64,000 nucleotides of DNA from JARFVT01 sp036677425. GTDB lineage: Bacteria; Pseudomonadota; Alphaproteobacteria; UBA8366; Aestuariispiraceae. A program made the translations under genes and the position numbers. This document shows, one piece after another, positions 17,275-27,364 of the stretch (the stretch's first letter is position 1; every line of letters begins with the position of its first letter). Location of the stretch: NCBI GenBank assembly GCA_036677425.1, contig JARFVT010000012.1, positions 62,001-126,000 on the forward strand, read 5' to 3'. The notes below the pieces were generated by a model, which had not been told where the DNA came from, searched no databases, and saw only the letters and a program-made list of their open reading frames with translations.

Positions 17275-19035
17275 TTATGATTCAATATATTTTGGGAATT
17301 TCATTATAAATTTTGTGCCATAGCCAAGGTTACTTTCAACATCTATTGTCCCATTAAGGTTTTTTTCAACTAAATCACAAATAATTGCCATTCCAAGCCC
17401 ACTACTACCTTTATCACGTTTAGTTGTAAAATATGATTTAAAAATATTTTTTAAAACTTCATCAGCTATGCCTGCGCCATCATCACTAAATATAATGTTA
17501 AAATTATTATCATCACTAGTAACAATGATTAATATATTACCTTTGGCCATTATATCATTATTATATGCATGAATAAGTGAATTTAAAACAAGGTTGGTTA
17601 TTATTTGCGCCAATGCACCAGGGTCAGTTGTGACCGTTAATTCCGCTGGGCATTCAATCAATATTTTAATATTTTTAAATCTTTTAGTGCGCGGACATAT
17701 ATTTAGCAAAACCTCGTTTAAATATTCTAATATCTGAAATATTTGAATTTTACGACTAGTAACATCAACGGCAATACGCTTAAAGCTATGAATCAGTTCT
17801 GCGGCATGTTGCAAGTTATTTTTTAAAATTAAAAACCCCTCATTTGCCACATTAAAAAAGTCTAATAAATCAGATTTTTTCATTTTTCCATCACATAGCT
17901 TTGCTTCCAATTGCCGTAATTTTGTTCGCAATGTGCTGGATATTGTAATTGCAATACCAAGCGGGGTATTGGCCTCATGAGCAACACCTGCGACCATTTC
18001 GCCCAATGCGGCCATTTTATCCACACGCATAAGCGCATCTTGCGCTCCTTCAAGCTCGCTTAGTGCCTTTTCGGCTCTGGTTTTTGCTGATTGTAGGTTA
18101 TCTTCAAATTTCTTTCTAACAATTAATGCGCCAATCGCATTGCCATATTGCTCAAATACTTCTAATTCACGCACGGCCCATTCACGGCTATATTTTTTAC
18201 TTTCAATGGTAATTATGCCAACCAGTTTTTCTTGAAAAAATAACGGCAAAATTATTATTGATTTTATATTAAAATTTGCCATAAATTTGCGTTCCATATC
18301 AGCCTCATTTGGCAAATCATTAATTTCTGATATTTCAATTTTTTTAGAATTCAATAATTGTTGATCAAACCACCTCAATCTAGGTAAATTATTGCCAACT
18401 ATTCTGTTACTATCTATTATTTCATTTTCTGATGACCAATATAATGTCTCAAATGATGATTCGTTGTTTTTATGTAATTCATTAATAATAATAGTATCCA
18501 AATTAAAATGCGTACCAATATTTTTTAAACTATCGCGCATAATGCTCTCTGCATTAACCCCTAATAATTGACTAACTATATTACTTATTAATTTATTTAC
18601 TTCGGTTTCATGGGAAATATCAATTTCTGCTTGCTTATATTTTGTTACATCACGAATATCAGCTAATATAAATTTTTCTTTATCTAATCCAATATTAAAA
18701 AAATTAATACTAGCAACGAACATTTCTCCCGCTTCATTTAAGAAAGCTCGCTCTTGATTTCCAAGCATGACATCTGATTCAGCATTATTTAATATATTAC
18801 TAAACTCTTCATCGCTATGGAAAAGTTCGTCCCATATATATTTAAAATATGCATTATTATTTGAATAGTCCGATAAAAATAAATTTCTTGCATGTTTTGA
18901 TAACCATAAAATTTTTTTTCTATCTGGATCAATAATAATAAAAGCAAGCGTAGTATCAATAGAAAATTGTTCAATGAAATCAAATTTATCTGCTAAACAT
19001 AAATTAGAATCCTTGTATATATCTTTCTTATTCAT
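17275..19035 (-). CDS. Soluble PAS-GAF sensor histidine kinase
   Basis: 586 residues without obvious membrane helices. Order: a PAS-like domain (about 25-130), a GAF domain (about 150-305), a coiled-coil segment (FEDNLQSAKTRAEKALSELE), then the kinase. The phospho-acceptor His lies in MVAGVAHEANTPLG near residue 352; the ATPase part shows NLVLNSLIHAYNND (N box), FSDDGAGIADEV and KGSSGLGMAI. The HEANTPLG box is of the HEINTPLG type found in soluble kinases with redox or metabolite inputs. No response regulator is adjacent. It lies downstream of glcF (149-base gap) on the same strand and may sense a metabolite of that pathway. Confidence 0.9.
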   Translation of the reverse strand: MNKKDIYKDSNLCLADKFDFIEQFSIDTTLAFIIIDPDRKKILWLSKHARNLFLSDYSNNNAYFKYIWDELFHSDEEFSNILNNAESDVMLGNQERAFLNEAGEMFVASINFFNIGLDKEKFILADIRDVTKYKQAEIDISHETEVNKLISNIVSQLLGVNAESIMRDSLKNIGTHFNLDTIIINELHKNNESSFETLYWSSENEIIDSNRIVGNNLPRLRWFDQQLLNSKKIEISEINDLPNEADMERKFMANFNIKSIIILPLFFQEKLVGIITIESKKYSREWAVRELEVFEQYGNAIGALIVRKKFEDNLQSAKTRAEKALSELEGAQDALMRVDKMAALGEMVAGVAHEANTPLGIAITISSTLRTKLRQLEAKLCDGKMKKSDLLDFFNVANEGFLILKNNLQHAAELIHSFKRIAVDVTSRKIQIFQILEYLNEVLLNICPRTKRFKNIKILIECPAELTVTTDPGALAQIITNLVLNSLIHAYNNDIMAKGNILIIVTSDDNNFNIIFSDDGAGIADEVLKNIFKSYFTTKRDKGSSGLGMAIICDLVEKNLNGTIDVESNLGYGTKFIMKFPKYIES

Positions 19036-19184
19036 TTAGGAAAATTTTCCCTTTTATTATTAAATGCTTTTATAATGATTATTTATCAAATCATGGAATT
19101 CAAAATTATATAATTAACTATATTACCAAATTAATTAAGTTTATATTAAATTAACCGATTAAAAATATACAGATATATGGTTTA

Positions 19185-20489
19185 TTAACATATTTTATTG
19201 GCTGGATATTTTTTTGGCTTATTTCCACCAGTTACCCAATCAAGCAACTCAACAATATGCACTATTGGTATATCAACGCCCATGCTGATTTGGGCTATAC
19301 ATCCAATATTGCCAGTCGCGATAATATCCACATCTACCGATTCAATGGCTTTGACTTTTCGCTCTAATAACTGACGTGATAATTTCGGTTGTAATATATT
19401 ATAACTACCCGCAGATCCACAACATGACTGTCCATCTGGCAGTGTTAGAACATTAAATCCTGCTTTTCTTAATAATTCCTTAGGCAGGTTAATTATTTTT
19501 TGCCCATGCTGCATCGAACAAGGCGAATGATAAGCAATTTTAATATCTTGCGGTTGGGTTACTTCTGGCAGCCCTTGTTCAGCAATAAATTCTGTAATAT
19601 CCTTACATATTGCCGATACTCGTTCGGCCATATGGCGCATGTTAGCATCATTGCGAAACATATGACCATAATCCTTAACCATTGTGCCACAACCAGAAGC
19701 ATTGACAATAATTGCATCTAGGCCTTTATCACTATCCATTTCAGCAATCCATGCCTTTATATTTGCAACCGCACTATTATCTGATTTCTCACCATCACCC
19801 ATATGATGTGTTAATGCGCCGCAACATCCGGCATTTTCAGGAATAATTACCTCAATTTTCATTTTAGTTAAAATATTAATAGTTGATTGATTAATATTTG
19901 GTGATAATATTTTCTGGGCGCAGCCATTCATAAAGGCGACACGTTTTTTTGCTTGCCCATTAATTAAAAAGCTTTGTGGCTGGTCAATTTCCAACATTTT
20001 TGGCATATGTTTTGGTGCTATATTGGCTATATTTTTTAATTTTTTTGGTAATAAAAAATTAAAAGGCCGTGCAAACCATGCACCCCATAACATCCAATAA
20101 AATAGTTTATTATTTGGAATGATATATTTTATTAGTCCACGTAAAATACGATCCCCAAGCGGACGTTTATATGTTTTTTCAATATACCCACGCGTATAGT
20201 CAATTAAACTCATATAATCGACACCAGATGGACATGTAGTAACGCAAGAAAGGCAACTTAAACAACGATCAATATGCTTTACAAATTGCGGAGTTGCCGC
20301 TTTATCATCCTCTAATATCGACTTTATTTGATATATTCGACCACGAGGACTATCTAATTCATCGCCTAAAATATTATATGTAGGGCAGGTTGCCAGACAA
20401 AAACCACAATGAACGCATTTGCGTAAAATTTCATCAATATCTTTAATTTCTGGGTCGAGCAACTGGACTATAGAAAAATTAGTTTTCAT
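19185..20489 (-). CDS. glcF: Glycolate oxidase iron-sulfur subunit
   Basis: Fe-S subunit of the membrane-associated GlcDEF complex, which oxidises glycolate to glyoxylate and passes electrons to the quinone pool. 434 residues. Two ferredoxin motifs near the N-terminus, CVHCGFCLATCPTY and CLSCLSCVTTCPSGV, hold 4Fe-4S clusters; two CCG domains follow, with NAGCCGALTHHMG near 220 and GQSCCGSAGSYNI near 367. The ATG is three bases after the glcE stop, so the genes are coupled. The order on this strand is glcD-glcE-glcF. Confidence 0.95.
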   Translation of the reverse strand: MKTNFSIVQLLDPEIKDIDEILRKCVHCGFCLATCPTYNILGDELDSPRGRIYQIKSILEDDKAATPQFVKHIDRCLSCLSCVTTCPSGVDYMSLIDYTRGYIEKTYKRPLGDRILRGLIKYIIPNNKLFYWMLWGAWFARPFNFLLPKKLKNIANIAPKHMPKMLEIDQPQSFLINGQAKKRVAFMNGCAQKILSPNINQSTINILTKMKIEVIIPENAGCCGALTHHMGDGEKSDNSAVANIKAWIAEMDSDKGLDAIIVNASGCGTMVKDYGHMFRNDANMRHMAERVSAICKDITEFIAEQGLPEVTQPQDIKIAYHSPCSMQHGQKIINLPKELLRKAGFNVLTLPDGQSCCGSAGSYNILQPKLSRQLLERKVKAIESVDVDIIATGNIGCIAQISMGVDIPIVHIVELLDWVTGGNKPKKYPANKIC

Positions 20490-20492
20490 AAG

Positions 20493-21743
20493 CTAAACCC
20501 CTTTATACATGCGGCCTGGATTAAGAATAGCATGTGGATCAAAATTATTTTTTAATTTTTTAGTCAATTTCATAAGGCCAGATTGCGGGGGGTGAAAAAT
20601 ATCAATATTTTGTCGTAATTTTTCACTGCTGCGCATTAACGTTGCATGTCCACCATAACTATTCACTATATCACGTACCAAGCGTTCTGCACCAACCTTT
20701 GGCGCATCAATGGCAATCCAAACAAGCCCGCCACCCCAATCCATATAAGATTGCATCGATTTTAAATGCTTTAATTGATTTATTACTTTCCAACCATTTT
20801 GCGGCGCACATGATACGCGCCAAACCACCCTATTATCACCTCTTGCAGAAAATGGTTGAACATTACGTATATCGCGCCAAAATATATTTGAATTATCCTG
20901 ATGTAATTCTTCTACCTTACCCATTCTAGTCATCATATCACGCAATTTTTTACAACGATATGCCACCGATTTTTTTTCTCCCTCAATACGCATAGCGGTT
21001 ATATGGCCCTTTGTGAAACGCAATATTTCCACATTAGATTTTACTGCAATTTCTTCAGACATCCATGCGGCAGCTGAAATTTCATTACTGCTATTAAATG
21101 CTTGCGTCATTGCCTTGGTGGCTTGTTCTGGTTCTGCACCCAATAATAATATTGTTCTTGTTGTTTCCGGTTTCGGCATGGTTTTTATGGTAATCTCGCT
21201 CATCACACCAAGCGTACCCCAGCTACCTGCCATGATTTTACTTAGATCATATCCAGTAACATTTTTAACCACTCGACCGCCTGATTTAAATTCTTCGCCG
21301 CGACCAGAAATTGCTTTAAATCCTAAAAAATGATCGCGCGCTGCGCCAATTTTAATACGCCTAGGGCCTGATGCATTGGTGGCAATCATGCCGCCAAGCG
21401 TACCTGTTTTTACAATATTACCATCATCGATTATATCATTATTGCCTAATAATTGAGTGTAATTGGCAGGCTCAAATTCTAATTCCTGATTTTTATCAGC
21501 CAATATTTTTTTTATTTCATCGATCGGCGTGCCACTTGACGCCGTTAATACTAATTCATCGGGTTCATACATATGAATACCGCAAATTCCCGACATATCA
21601 AGAATATATTCATTATCACACATTCGCCCAAGGCGACTTTTTGTCGCAAGCCCCTGCACCGTTAATGGATTTTTTTCAGAAATTGCCCATTTGATTATAT
21701 CAATCAATTGTTGATTATTTTGTGGTTTTAAAATTTCATTCAT
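20493..21743 (-). CDS. glcE: Glycolate oxidase FAD-binding subunit
   Basis: 416-residue second flavin-type subunit. It has the FAD_binding_4 fold in the N-terminal half: KNPLTVQGLATKSRLGR near 24, TLGGMIATNASGPRRIKIGA near 115 and GRVVKNVTGYDLSKIMAGS near 157, then GTLGVMSEITIKTMPKPE. The C-terminal half is short and ends in HAILNPGRMYKGV, as is usual for GlcE. It sits between glcD and glcF (18- and 3-base gaps) as part of one transcriptional unit. Confidence 0.94.
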   Translation of the reverse strand: MNEILKPQNNQQLIDIIKWAISEKNPLTVQGLATKSRLGRMCDNEYILDMSGICGIHMYEPDELVLTASSGTPIDEIKKILADKNQELEFEPANYTQLLGNNDIIDDGNIVKTGTLGGMIATNASGPRRIKIGAARDHFLGFKAISGRGEEFKSGGRVVKNVTGYDLSKIMAGSWGTLGVMSEITIKTMPKPETTRTILLLGAEPEQATKAMTQAFNSSNEISAAAWMSEEIAVKSNVEILRFTKGHITAMRIEGEKKSVAYRCKKLRDMMTRMGKVEELHQDNSNIFWRDIRNVQPFSARGDNRVVWRVSCAPQNGWKVINQLKHLKSMQSYMDWGGGLVWIAIDAPKVGAERLVRDIVNSYGGHATLMRSSEKLRQNIDIFHPPQSGLMKLTKKLKNNFDPHAILNPGRMYKGV

Positions 21744-21761
21744 TGACTTTTACGATCGTAA

Positions 21762-23252
21762 TTAGAAACGGGGAATATCTGGAAATGGTATTTTTCCGCG
21801 CTTAACATGCATATGACCAAGTTCTGCACAGCGATATAATTGTGGGAAGACCTTACCTGGATTTAATAATAAATTTTCATCAAAAACACATTTAACCCGT
21901 TGTTGTTGTTTTAAATCTATCTCATTAAACATGACATTCATTAAATCGCGTTTTTCAACACCAACACCATGTTCACCTGTTAGAACACCGCCAACATCAA
22001 CACAAAGCCGCAATATATCTGCACCGAATTCTTCAACTTTTTGCAATTGTCCTATAATATTTGCATCATATAAAATAAGAGGGTGTAAATTACCATCACC
22101 GGCATGAAAAACATTGGCGACCCTAAGGTCATATTTTTGTGATAATTTTTGTATCTCCGACAGAACAAATGGCATTTTACCGCGTGGAATAGTACCATCC
22201 ATACATAAATAATCTGGCGATATGCGTCCAATAGCAGGAAAGGCTGCTTTACGCCCAGCCCAAAATTTTACCCGTTCTTCTTCACTGTTTGATATTTTAT
22301 TTGAGGTCGCACCATTATCTTTGGCAATCTTTATAATAACATCTGCCAAATGATCAACTTCAACCACAGGACCGTCTAATTCTATTATCAATAATGCTTC
22401 GCAATCAAGTGGATAGCCCGCATGAATAAAATCTTCGACCGCATGAATGGCTAATTTATCCATCATTTCCATGCCAGCAGGAATAATACCATGGGAAATA
22501 ATTGCCCCAACACAATTGCTTGCATCTTCGTTTGATAAAAAACCTAATAATAACGCCCTGCTGCTTGCTGGTTTTTTTAATAATTTAACAGTAATTTCAG
22601 TTATAACACCAAGCAGCCCCTCGGATCCAGTTAACAACCCCATAAAATCATAACCTTCAGAATCCATATGCTTGCCACCAATATTAATGATTTCCCCATC
22701 CATTAATATTATTTGAAGACCAAGTATATTATTACCAGTCAGGCCATATTTTAGGCTATGCACACCGCCAGAATTTTCAGCAATATTGCCACCAATTGTA
22801 CAGGCAATTTGACTCGATGGGTCAGGGGCATAATAAAAACCTTCAGCTGCAACCGCATCACTTATACCAAGATTAGTGACACCAGTTTGGGCCGTTAATG
22901 TACGGTTATCATAGTCAATATCTAATATTTTAGTAAATTTTGCTAAGCCCAAAATAATACCATCGGCAAGCGGTAATGCGCCACCACTAAGCGATGTCCC
23001 TGCCCCGCGCGGTACAATTTTTACATTATTTTGATTACAATATTCTAATATGGCCGATATTTCCGCAACGCTTTCAGGCAAAACAACAATCAATGGTATT
23101 TGTTGATAGGCCGTCAAAGCATCGCTTTCATATGGCCGCAATTCATCATGATTTGTTATTACCGCTTCAGGATTAGCGACTATTGCCCGCAAATCATTGG
23201 CAATTTTTGCCTTATTGGCAATTATATCTTTATCTGGTGCGGGCATTCTCAT
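21762..23252 (-). CDS. glcD: Glycolate oxidase catalytic FAD subunit
   Basis: 496-residue FAD-linked oxidase that binds the 2-hydroxy acid. Motifs: KIVPRGAGTSLSGGALPLAD near 76, CTIGGNIAENSGGVHSLKYG near 151, LLGVITEITVKLLKKP near 215, and in the C-terminal substrate-binding domain VANVFHAGDGNLHPL near 380 and GGVLTGEHGVGVEKRDLM near 420. Length matches GlcD rather than the shorter D-lactate dehydrogenases, and the partners glcE and glcF confirm the assignment. It begins 71 bases after the TRAP large permease gene, suggesting that transporter and oxidase are one unit. Confidence 0.95.
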   Translation of the reverse strand: MRMPAPDKDIIANKAKIANDLRAIVANPEAVITNHDELRPYESDALTAYQQIPLIVVLPESVAEISAILEYCNQNNVKIVPRGAGTSLSGGALPLADGIILGLAKFTKILDIDYDNRTLTAQTGVTNLGISDAVAAEGFYYAPDPSSQIACTIGGNIAENSGGVHSLKYGLTGNNILGLQIILMDGEIINIGGKHMDSEGYDFMGLLTGSEGLLGVITEITVKLLKKPASSRALLLGFLSNEDASNCVGAIISHGIIPAGMEMMDKLAIHAVEDFIHAGYPLDCEALLIIELDGPVVEVDHLADVIIKIAKDNGATSNKISNSEEERVKFWAGRKAAFPAIGRISPDYLCMDGTIPRGKMPFVLSEIQKLSQKYDLRVANVFHAGDGNLHPLILYDANIIGQLQKVEEFGADILRLCVDVGGVLTGEHGVGVEKRDLMNVMFNEIDLKQQQRVKCVFDENLLLNPGKVFPQLYRCAELGHMHVKRGKIPFPDIPRF

Positions 23253-23323
23253 ATATGTTGATATCTTTTAAATAATTATATATATCATATATGTTATATT
23301 AGTTAGCTTATGTAATCAATGGA

Positions 23324-24649
23324 TTATCCCATCAATAAATTTGGTAGCCACATTACTATTTCTGGAAATGCAATTAATACCCCAACCGTTACCACATCGG
23401 CGGCAAAAAACGGTGATGCGCCCCTAAAAACATCTTGCACTGATATATCTGGTCGCACCCCCGCAACAACGAAACAATTCAACCCAATCGGCGGGGTAAT
23501 AAGGCAAAGTTCACACATTTTTACCACAATGATACCAAACCATATGGGATCATATCCCAATGCCATAACGGCTGGGAAAACCACGGGTAATGTTAATAAT
23601 AACATGCCAATTGCATCCATAAACATGCCTAAAATAGCATAAACCGCCAATATCATTAACAGGGTTATAATGCGTGGTTGATCGATGCTACCGATGAAAT
23701 CGGCAAATGCATTTGGCAAATCTGCAAAACCTAAAAACCGGACATAAAGCAAGACGCCCCAAATGATGGTAAAAATCATCACCGTTAATTTCGCAGTTTC
23801 AAGCAACGCGCCAGTTAGCTCATTCCACCGCATGCCTTTCCATAAGGCCATTACCAGAACGACAAAACCGCCAAGCGCGCCTGCCTCTGTTGGAGTACCC
23901 CAGCCACCATAGATGCAAAAAATAATGATAAAAACCACAAACATTATGGGAAAAGCACCAGGGATTGACTGAAAACGATCGGCCCATGTATAGCCCGTTA
24001 CAGGCGGGCCTAAATTCTTGTTGGTTTTTGCCATAAAAACCACTAAAGCACCATAGATCAAGGCCGACACCAATCCTGGTAAGAACCCCGCCAATAATAA
24101 TGCACCGACCGATTGTTCAACAATTATCGCATAGATAACCAAAATCGCCGATGGTGGAATTAATGATGCCAATGTGCCACCAGCGGCAACAACGCCTGCG
24201 GCAAAACGTTTATCATAGCCAAGCTTCAACATTTCAGGTATGGCGATGCGGGCAAATACCGCTGATGTTGCAACCGATGCCCCCGACACAGCGGCAAAAC
24301 CCGCCGTGGCAAATACCGTCGCCACGCCAAGCCCACCTGGCAACCAGCCAACCCAACGTTTTGCTGCCTCAAATAATGCTTTGGTTAAGCCAGCATAATA
24401 AGCCAGATAACCGATTAGAATAAATGTCGGAATAAGGCTAAGCGCATATGTGGTCGCCTTTGAATGTGGGATAGTTCCCGCCATTTTAACTGCGATTATA
24501 AAGCCTTTTTCAATACCATATTTTTGCCCGAATATAGTAGCTAAACCAACAAAACCAACGAATGCGGCGGCAAAAGCCACCCGCACACCAACCAGCACCA
24601 AAATTACTAATAACCCTGAAAACCATAGGCCAATTTCAAATGGATCCAT
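23324..24649 (-). CDS. dctM: TRAP transporter large permease (DctM family)
   Basis: 441 residues with about twelve hydrophobic segments, the sodium-coupled transport subunit of a tripartite periplasmic transporter. Family stretches seen: AVSGASVATSAVFARIAIPE near 122, GTLASLIPPSAILVIYAII near 155, LGMFMDAIGMLLLTLPVVFP near 352, and a C-terminal CLITPPIGLNCFVVAG. The start codon overlaps the dctQ stop by one base (TAATG), indicating coupled translation. Substrate is likely a small 2-hydroxy or dicarboxylic acid; glcDEF directly downstream makes glycolate or lactate plausible (inference). Confidence 0.94.
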   Translation of the reverse strand: MDPFEIGLWFSGLLVILVLVGVRVAFAAAFVGFVGLATIFGQKYGIEKGFIIAVKMAGTIPHSKATTYALSLIPTFILIGYLAYYAGLTKALFEAAKRWVGWLPGGLGVATVFATAGFAAVSGASVATSAVFARIAIPEMLKLGYDKRFAAGVVAAGGTLASLIPPSAILVIYAIIVEQSVGALLLAGFLPGLVSALIYGALVVFMAKTNKNLGPPVTGYTWADRFQSIPGAFPIMFVVFIIIFCIYGGWGTPTEAGALGGFVVLVMALWKGMRWNELTGALLETAKLTVMIFTIIWGVLLYVRFLGFADLPNAFADFIGSIDQPRIITLLMILAVYAILGMFMDAIGMLLLTLPVVFPAVMALGYDPIWFGIIVVKMCELCLITPPIGLNCFVVAGVRPDISVQDVFRGASPFFAADVVTVGVLIAFPEIVMWLPNLLMG

Positions 24650-25272
24650 TATTTAACTCCCTCCACATGCTGACTATCAACGCTTTTAGCCTCGTTAGCT
24701 GCCTGTGTTGCTGCATCTTCGATTAATGGCACCGCCACTGGTTGATCACCATTATAAATTGCTTTGCCATAACCGATAAGATGAATAGAAAGACGTAATA
24801 ATAAGATAAAAAATGCAAATGGCACTAATAATTTTGCAGGCCATAGGGGTAGCGCAATATCAATCGAACTATCGCCAATAGTGAATGCCCGCATAAAATG
24901 CAGCCACGCACCATATGTTAAGGCCAATATCAATAAAAACACCACTAATGTTGAAATAAATTCTGATAACCAAAGGGCGCGACCTTTTAATTGCGCCACC
25001 AGAATATCCATACGAATATGCCCGCCAAGGCGATGGCAATATGCCACCCCTAAAAAGGCAAAAACCGCCATTGCCTGTTCGACCCAATCGATAAAACCAG
25101 GGACAGGCATATTGAATAATTTACGTCCAACAATTTGAAAAACCGCCAGTAACATTAAGGCCAAAATCACAAAGCCACTGATTAACGCCAACAGCCTTTC
25201 AAGCTTGAATAATATTCGGTCAAATTTACTTAACAGGCTATTATTTTCACCAATAGATGCCATTCCCGACAT
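24649..25272 (-). CDS. dctQ: TRAP transporter small permease (DctQ family)
   Basis: 207 residues with four hydrophobic helices, the companion of the large permease. The second helix region WVEQAMAVFAFLGVAYCHRL and GGHIRMDILV near 80-90 are the DctQ signature. The C-terminal 40 residues are polar and longer than in many homologues (TQAANEAKSVDSQHVEGVK). Overlaps dctM by one base. It follows dctP with a 125-base gap. Confidence 0.92.
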   Translation of the reverse strand: MSGMASIGENNSLLSKFDRILFKLERLLALISGFVILALMLLAVFQIVGRKLFNMPVPGFIDWVEQAMAVFAFLGVAYCHRLGGHIRMDILVAQLKGRALWLSEFISTLVVFLLILALTYGAWLHFMRAFTIGDSSIDIALPLWPAKLLVPFAFFILLLRLSIHLIGYGKAIYNGDQPVAVPLIEDAATQAANEAKSVDSQHVEGVK

Positions 25273-25397
25273 GAATTTATCCTTTTAATGATTGAGAATT
25301 TAAAAATATACAATATATAAATCTAATGAATGAACATAGATTAAGCCCGTCAATATTTAAATTAATAATATTTAATAATTAACGAGCTTTTATATAT

Positions 25398-26405
25398 CTA
25401 TTTTCCAACCATATTGGCGATAAAATCGTATAATTCTTGTGCCGGCAGGCCTTTCTTGCTCATAGATGTAATCCATGCATCACGCGCTGGTCCTGCAACT
25501 TTTTCTTTGAAATTAACAAGCTCCGCATCACTGAATATGATTTTTTCAATGGCTTTTTCCTCTAATAAAGGCCACCAAGCATCCATTGTTTTACCTTCGT
25601 AATTGGCAATATAATGATCTAATGCGCCATCAATAGAACCTAACAATGCATCAAGATGGTCGCTTGATAATTCTGCCAAGGCATCGCTATTGGCGACAAT
25701 TGGGCAATTAACAGTACCTGGGTTTAAATTTGTCGTCCACCATGTAGCAATATCAACGGTACGAAATGCCATATGGGCATGAGGTGCAAAGGCAACGCTT
25801 GTAACCACGCCAGATTCAAGGGCGTTATAAACTTCCGATGCTGTCATTGATGTTGGCACACCACCAACAGCCTTCATTGCTTGACCAACACCGCCAGTTG
25901 CCCTGATGCGCATACCTTTAAAATCAGCCAATTTGCGCGGTGCATCGCCAACACCAGCAATATTATATTGCGGCATTGGTGATGGCATTAATAATGTCGC
26001 ATTCCATCTAGCTAAATCTTTTTTAACAGCAGGATGTTTATAAAGGGCGCGGGCAATCTTTGTTTCTTCTTTAAGCGAGTTTATGCCCAAAAACGGCAAT
26101 TCCATTACCGTTAATGTGGGGTTTTTATCACGGTGATAGCCCGCACAAAATTGTGCCATTTCAAATGCACCAATGGCAATACCGTCAAGATTTTCTTTGT
26201 TTTTTGAAAGCCCGCCATATGAGATATTTAATTTAAATTCACCCTTGGTTTTTTCTGATACCAATTCAGCCAATTTTTCCACATGTTCGGTAAAGGCGCG
26301 GCGCTTACCCCAAAGCGAAACATTCCATTCAACTGCCAAGGCTTCGCTGGTAAAAGCACAAGCAACTGCTGCTAAAGTAATCAATTTTAATTTTTTGCTA
26401 ATCAT
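25398..26405 (-). CDS. dctP: TRAP transporter solute-binding protein (DctP family)
   Basis: 335-residue periplasmic binding protein. A signal peptide is clear: basic MISKKLK, a hydrophobic core, and cleavage after SEALA near residue 24. The mature protein shows the DctP plan: a hinge region with MRIRATGGVGQAMKAVGGVP near 170-190, where the Arg would bind the ligand carboxylate, and ASEVYNALESGVVTS near 194. The ligand cannot be read; linkage to glcDEF suggests a 2-hydroxy acid. The SD (GGGAGA) is directly preceded by a long trinucleotide repeat. Confidence 0.93.
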   Translation of the reverse strand: MISKKLKLITLAAVACAFTSEALAVEWNVSLWGKRRAFTEHVEKLAELVSEKTKGEFKLNISYGGLSKNKENLDGIAIGAFEMAQFCAGYHRDKNPTLTVMELPFLGINSLKEETKIARALYKHPAVKKDLARWNATLLMPSPMPQYNIAGVGDAPRKLADFKGMRIRATGGVGQAMKAVGGVPTSMTASEVYNALESGVVTSVAFAPHAHMAFRTVDIATWWTTNLNPGTVNCPIVANSDALAELSSDHLDALLGSIDGALDHYIANYEGKTMDAWWPLLEEKAIEKIIFSDAELVNFKEKVAGPARDAWITSMSKKGLPAQELYDFIANMVGK

Positions 26406-26421
26406 CTTTATCTCCCTATTA

Positions 26422-26463
<42 letters not shown>

Positions 26464-26498
26464 TATTATTTATTATTTATTATTATATTACATATTAA

Positions 26499-26852
26499 TT
26501 AATCACTATCAACGCTAAAACTTTCACCACAACCACATTTGGCAGTTTCATTAGGGTTTTGAAAGATAAACCCCGATTGAAATTTACTTTCTTCATAATC
26601 CATAGTCGAACCGATTAAAAACATCACCGCAGCGGGATCAATAAAAATTTTAATACCATCATATTCGACTATATCTTCAAATTTTTTCATTTCGCTGGCA
26701 TATTCCACAACATATGATAAGCCCGAACAACCCTTTGATGATATGCTAACCCGCAAACCCAATATATTATCATTGGCATTTTGCATTAATGATTTCGCGC
26801 GGGTTATTGCCGCATCACTTAAGGTTAAAACTGCATTTTTTGTTGCCAACAT
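26499..26852 (-). CDS. sufA: A-type Fe-S carrier, HesB/IscA family (SufA/ErpA-like)
   Basis: 117 residues. A-type carriers take Fe-S clusters from the SufBCD scaffold to target proteins. The three conserved cysteines are present: Cys in SSKGCSGLSY near residue 40 and the pair in AKCGCGESF near 107-109. The segment GIKIFIDPAAVMFLIGSTMD is typical. It is the last gene of the suf operon in this window (reverse strand). Members are called SufA, ErpA or IscA; the context favours SufA, but ErpA cannot be excluded. Confidence 0.87.
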   Translation of the reverse strand: MLATKNAVLTLSDAAITRAKSLMQNANDNILGLRVSISSKGCSGLSYVVEYASEMKKFEDIVEYDGIKIFIDPAAVMFLIGSTMDYEESKFQSGFIFQNPNETAKCGCGESFSVDSD

Positions 26853-26882
26853 TACTAAAGCTTTCTTAAAAATTAATGGTTA

Positions 26883-27302
26883 TTAAAATAAATCTAATGC
26901 CATTTTTGCGTCTTCCGACATTAATTCAGGCCGCCAAGGTGGATCAAATGTTAATGTAACCGATACATTACCAACGCCAGCAACCCCCGCCACCGCTTCG
27001 GCTACTTGCACTGGTAATTCGCCCGCAACCGGGCAGTTGGGGGTGGTTAATGTCATGGAAATCATAACATCCGCCTTATCATCCATACTGCAATCATAGA
27101 TCAAACCCAATTCATAGATATTCACCGGTATTTCAGGGTCAAAAACCGAACTAAGCGCGGTTATCAAGGCATCGGCATTGGCATGAGATACATCCGCAGG
27201 TAAATCTTCGCCCACTTTTGCCACCAATCCTTCAACCGCTTCCTTGCCTATGCCCCCCATGCCATTCATATATGGAGAGGCAAAATCGCTATATATATCC
27301 AT
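26883..27302 (-). CDS. sufT: SUF-associated MIP18/DUF59 protein (SufT)
   Basis: 139 residues. The C-terminal 100 form the MIP18 (DUF59) domain: LSSVFDPEIPVNIYELGLIY near 48-67 and MTLTTPNCPVAGELP near 82, with the conserved Cys. It ends in DPPWRPELMSEDAKMALDLF, as in SufT proteins linked to suf operons. SufT helps cluster maturation. The first 40 residues are a variable leader. It lies between sufS (62-base gap) and the sufA-like gene. Confidence 0.9.
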   Translation of the reverse strand: MDIYSDFASPYMNGMGGIGKEAVEGLVAKVGEDLPADVSHANADALITALSSVFDPEIPVNIYELGLIYDCSMDDKADVMISMTLTTPNCPVAGELPVQVAEAVAGVAGVGNVSVTLTFDPPWRPELMSEDAKMALDLF

Positions 27303-27364
27303 TATTCAGTCCCATTAATTTTCATTATATTTTAACATTATAAATTTTAATATAACCTTATCGA

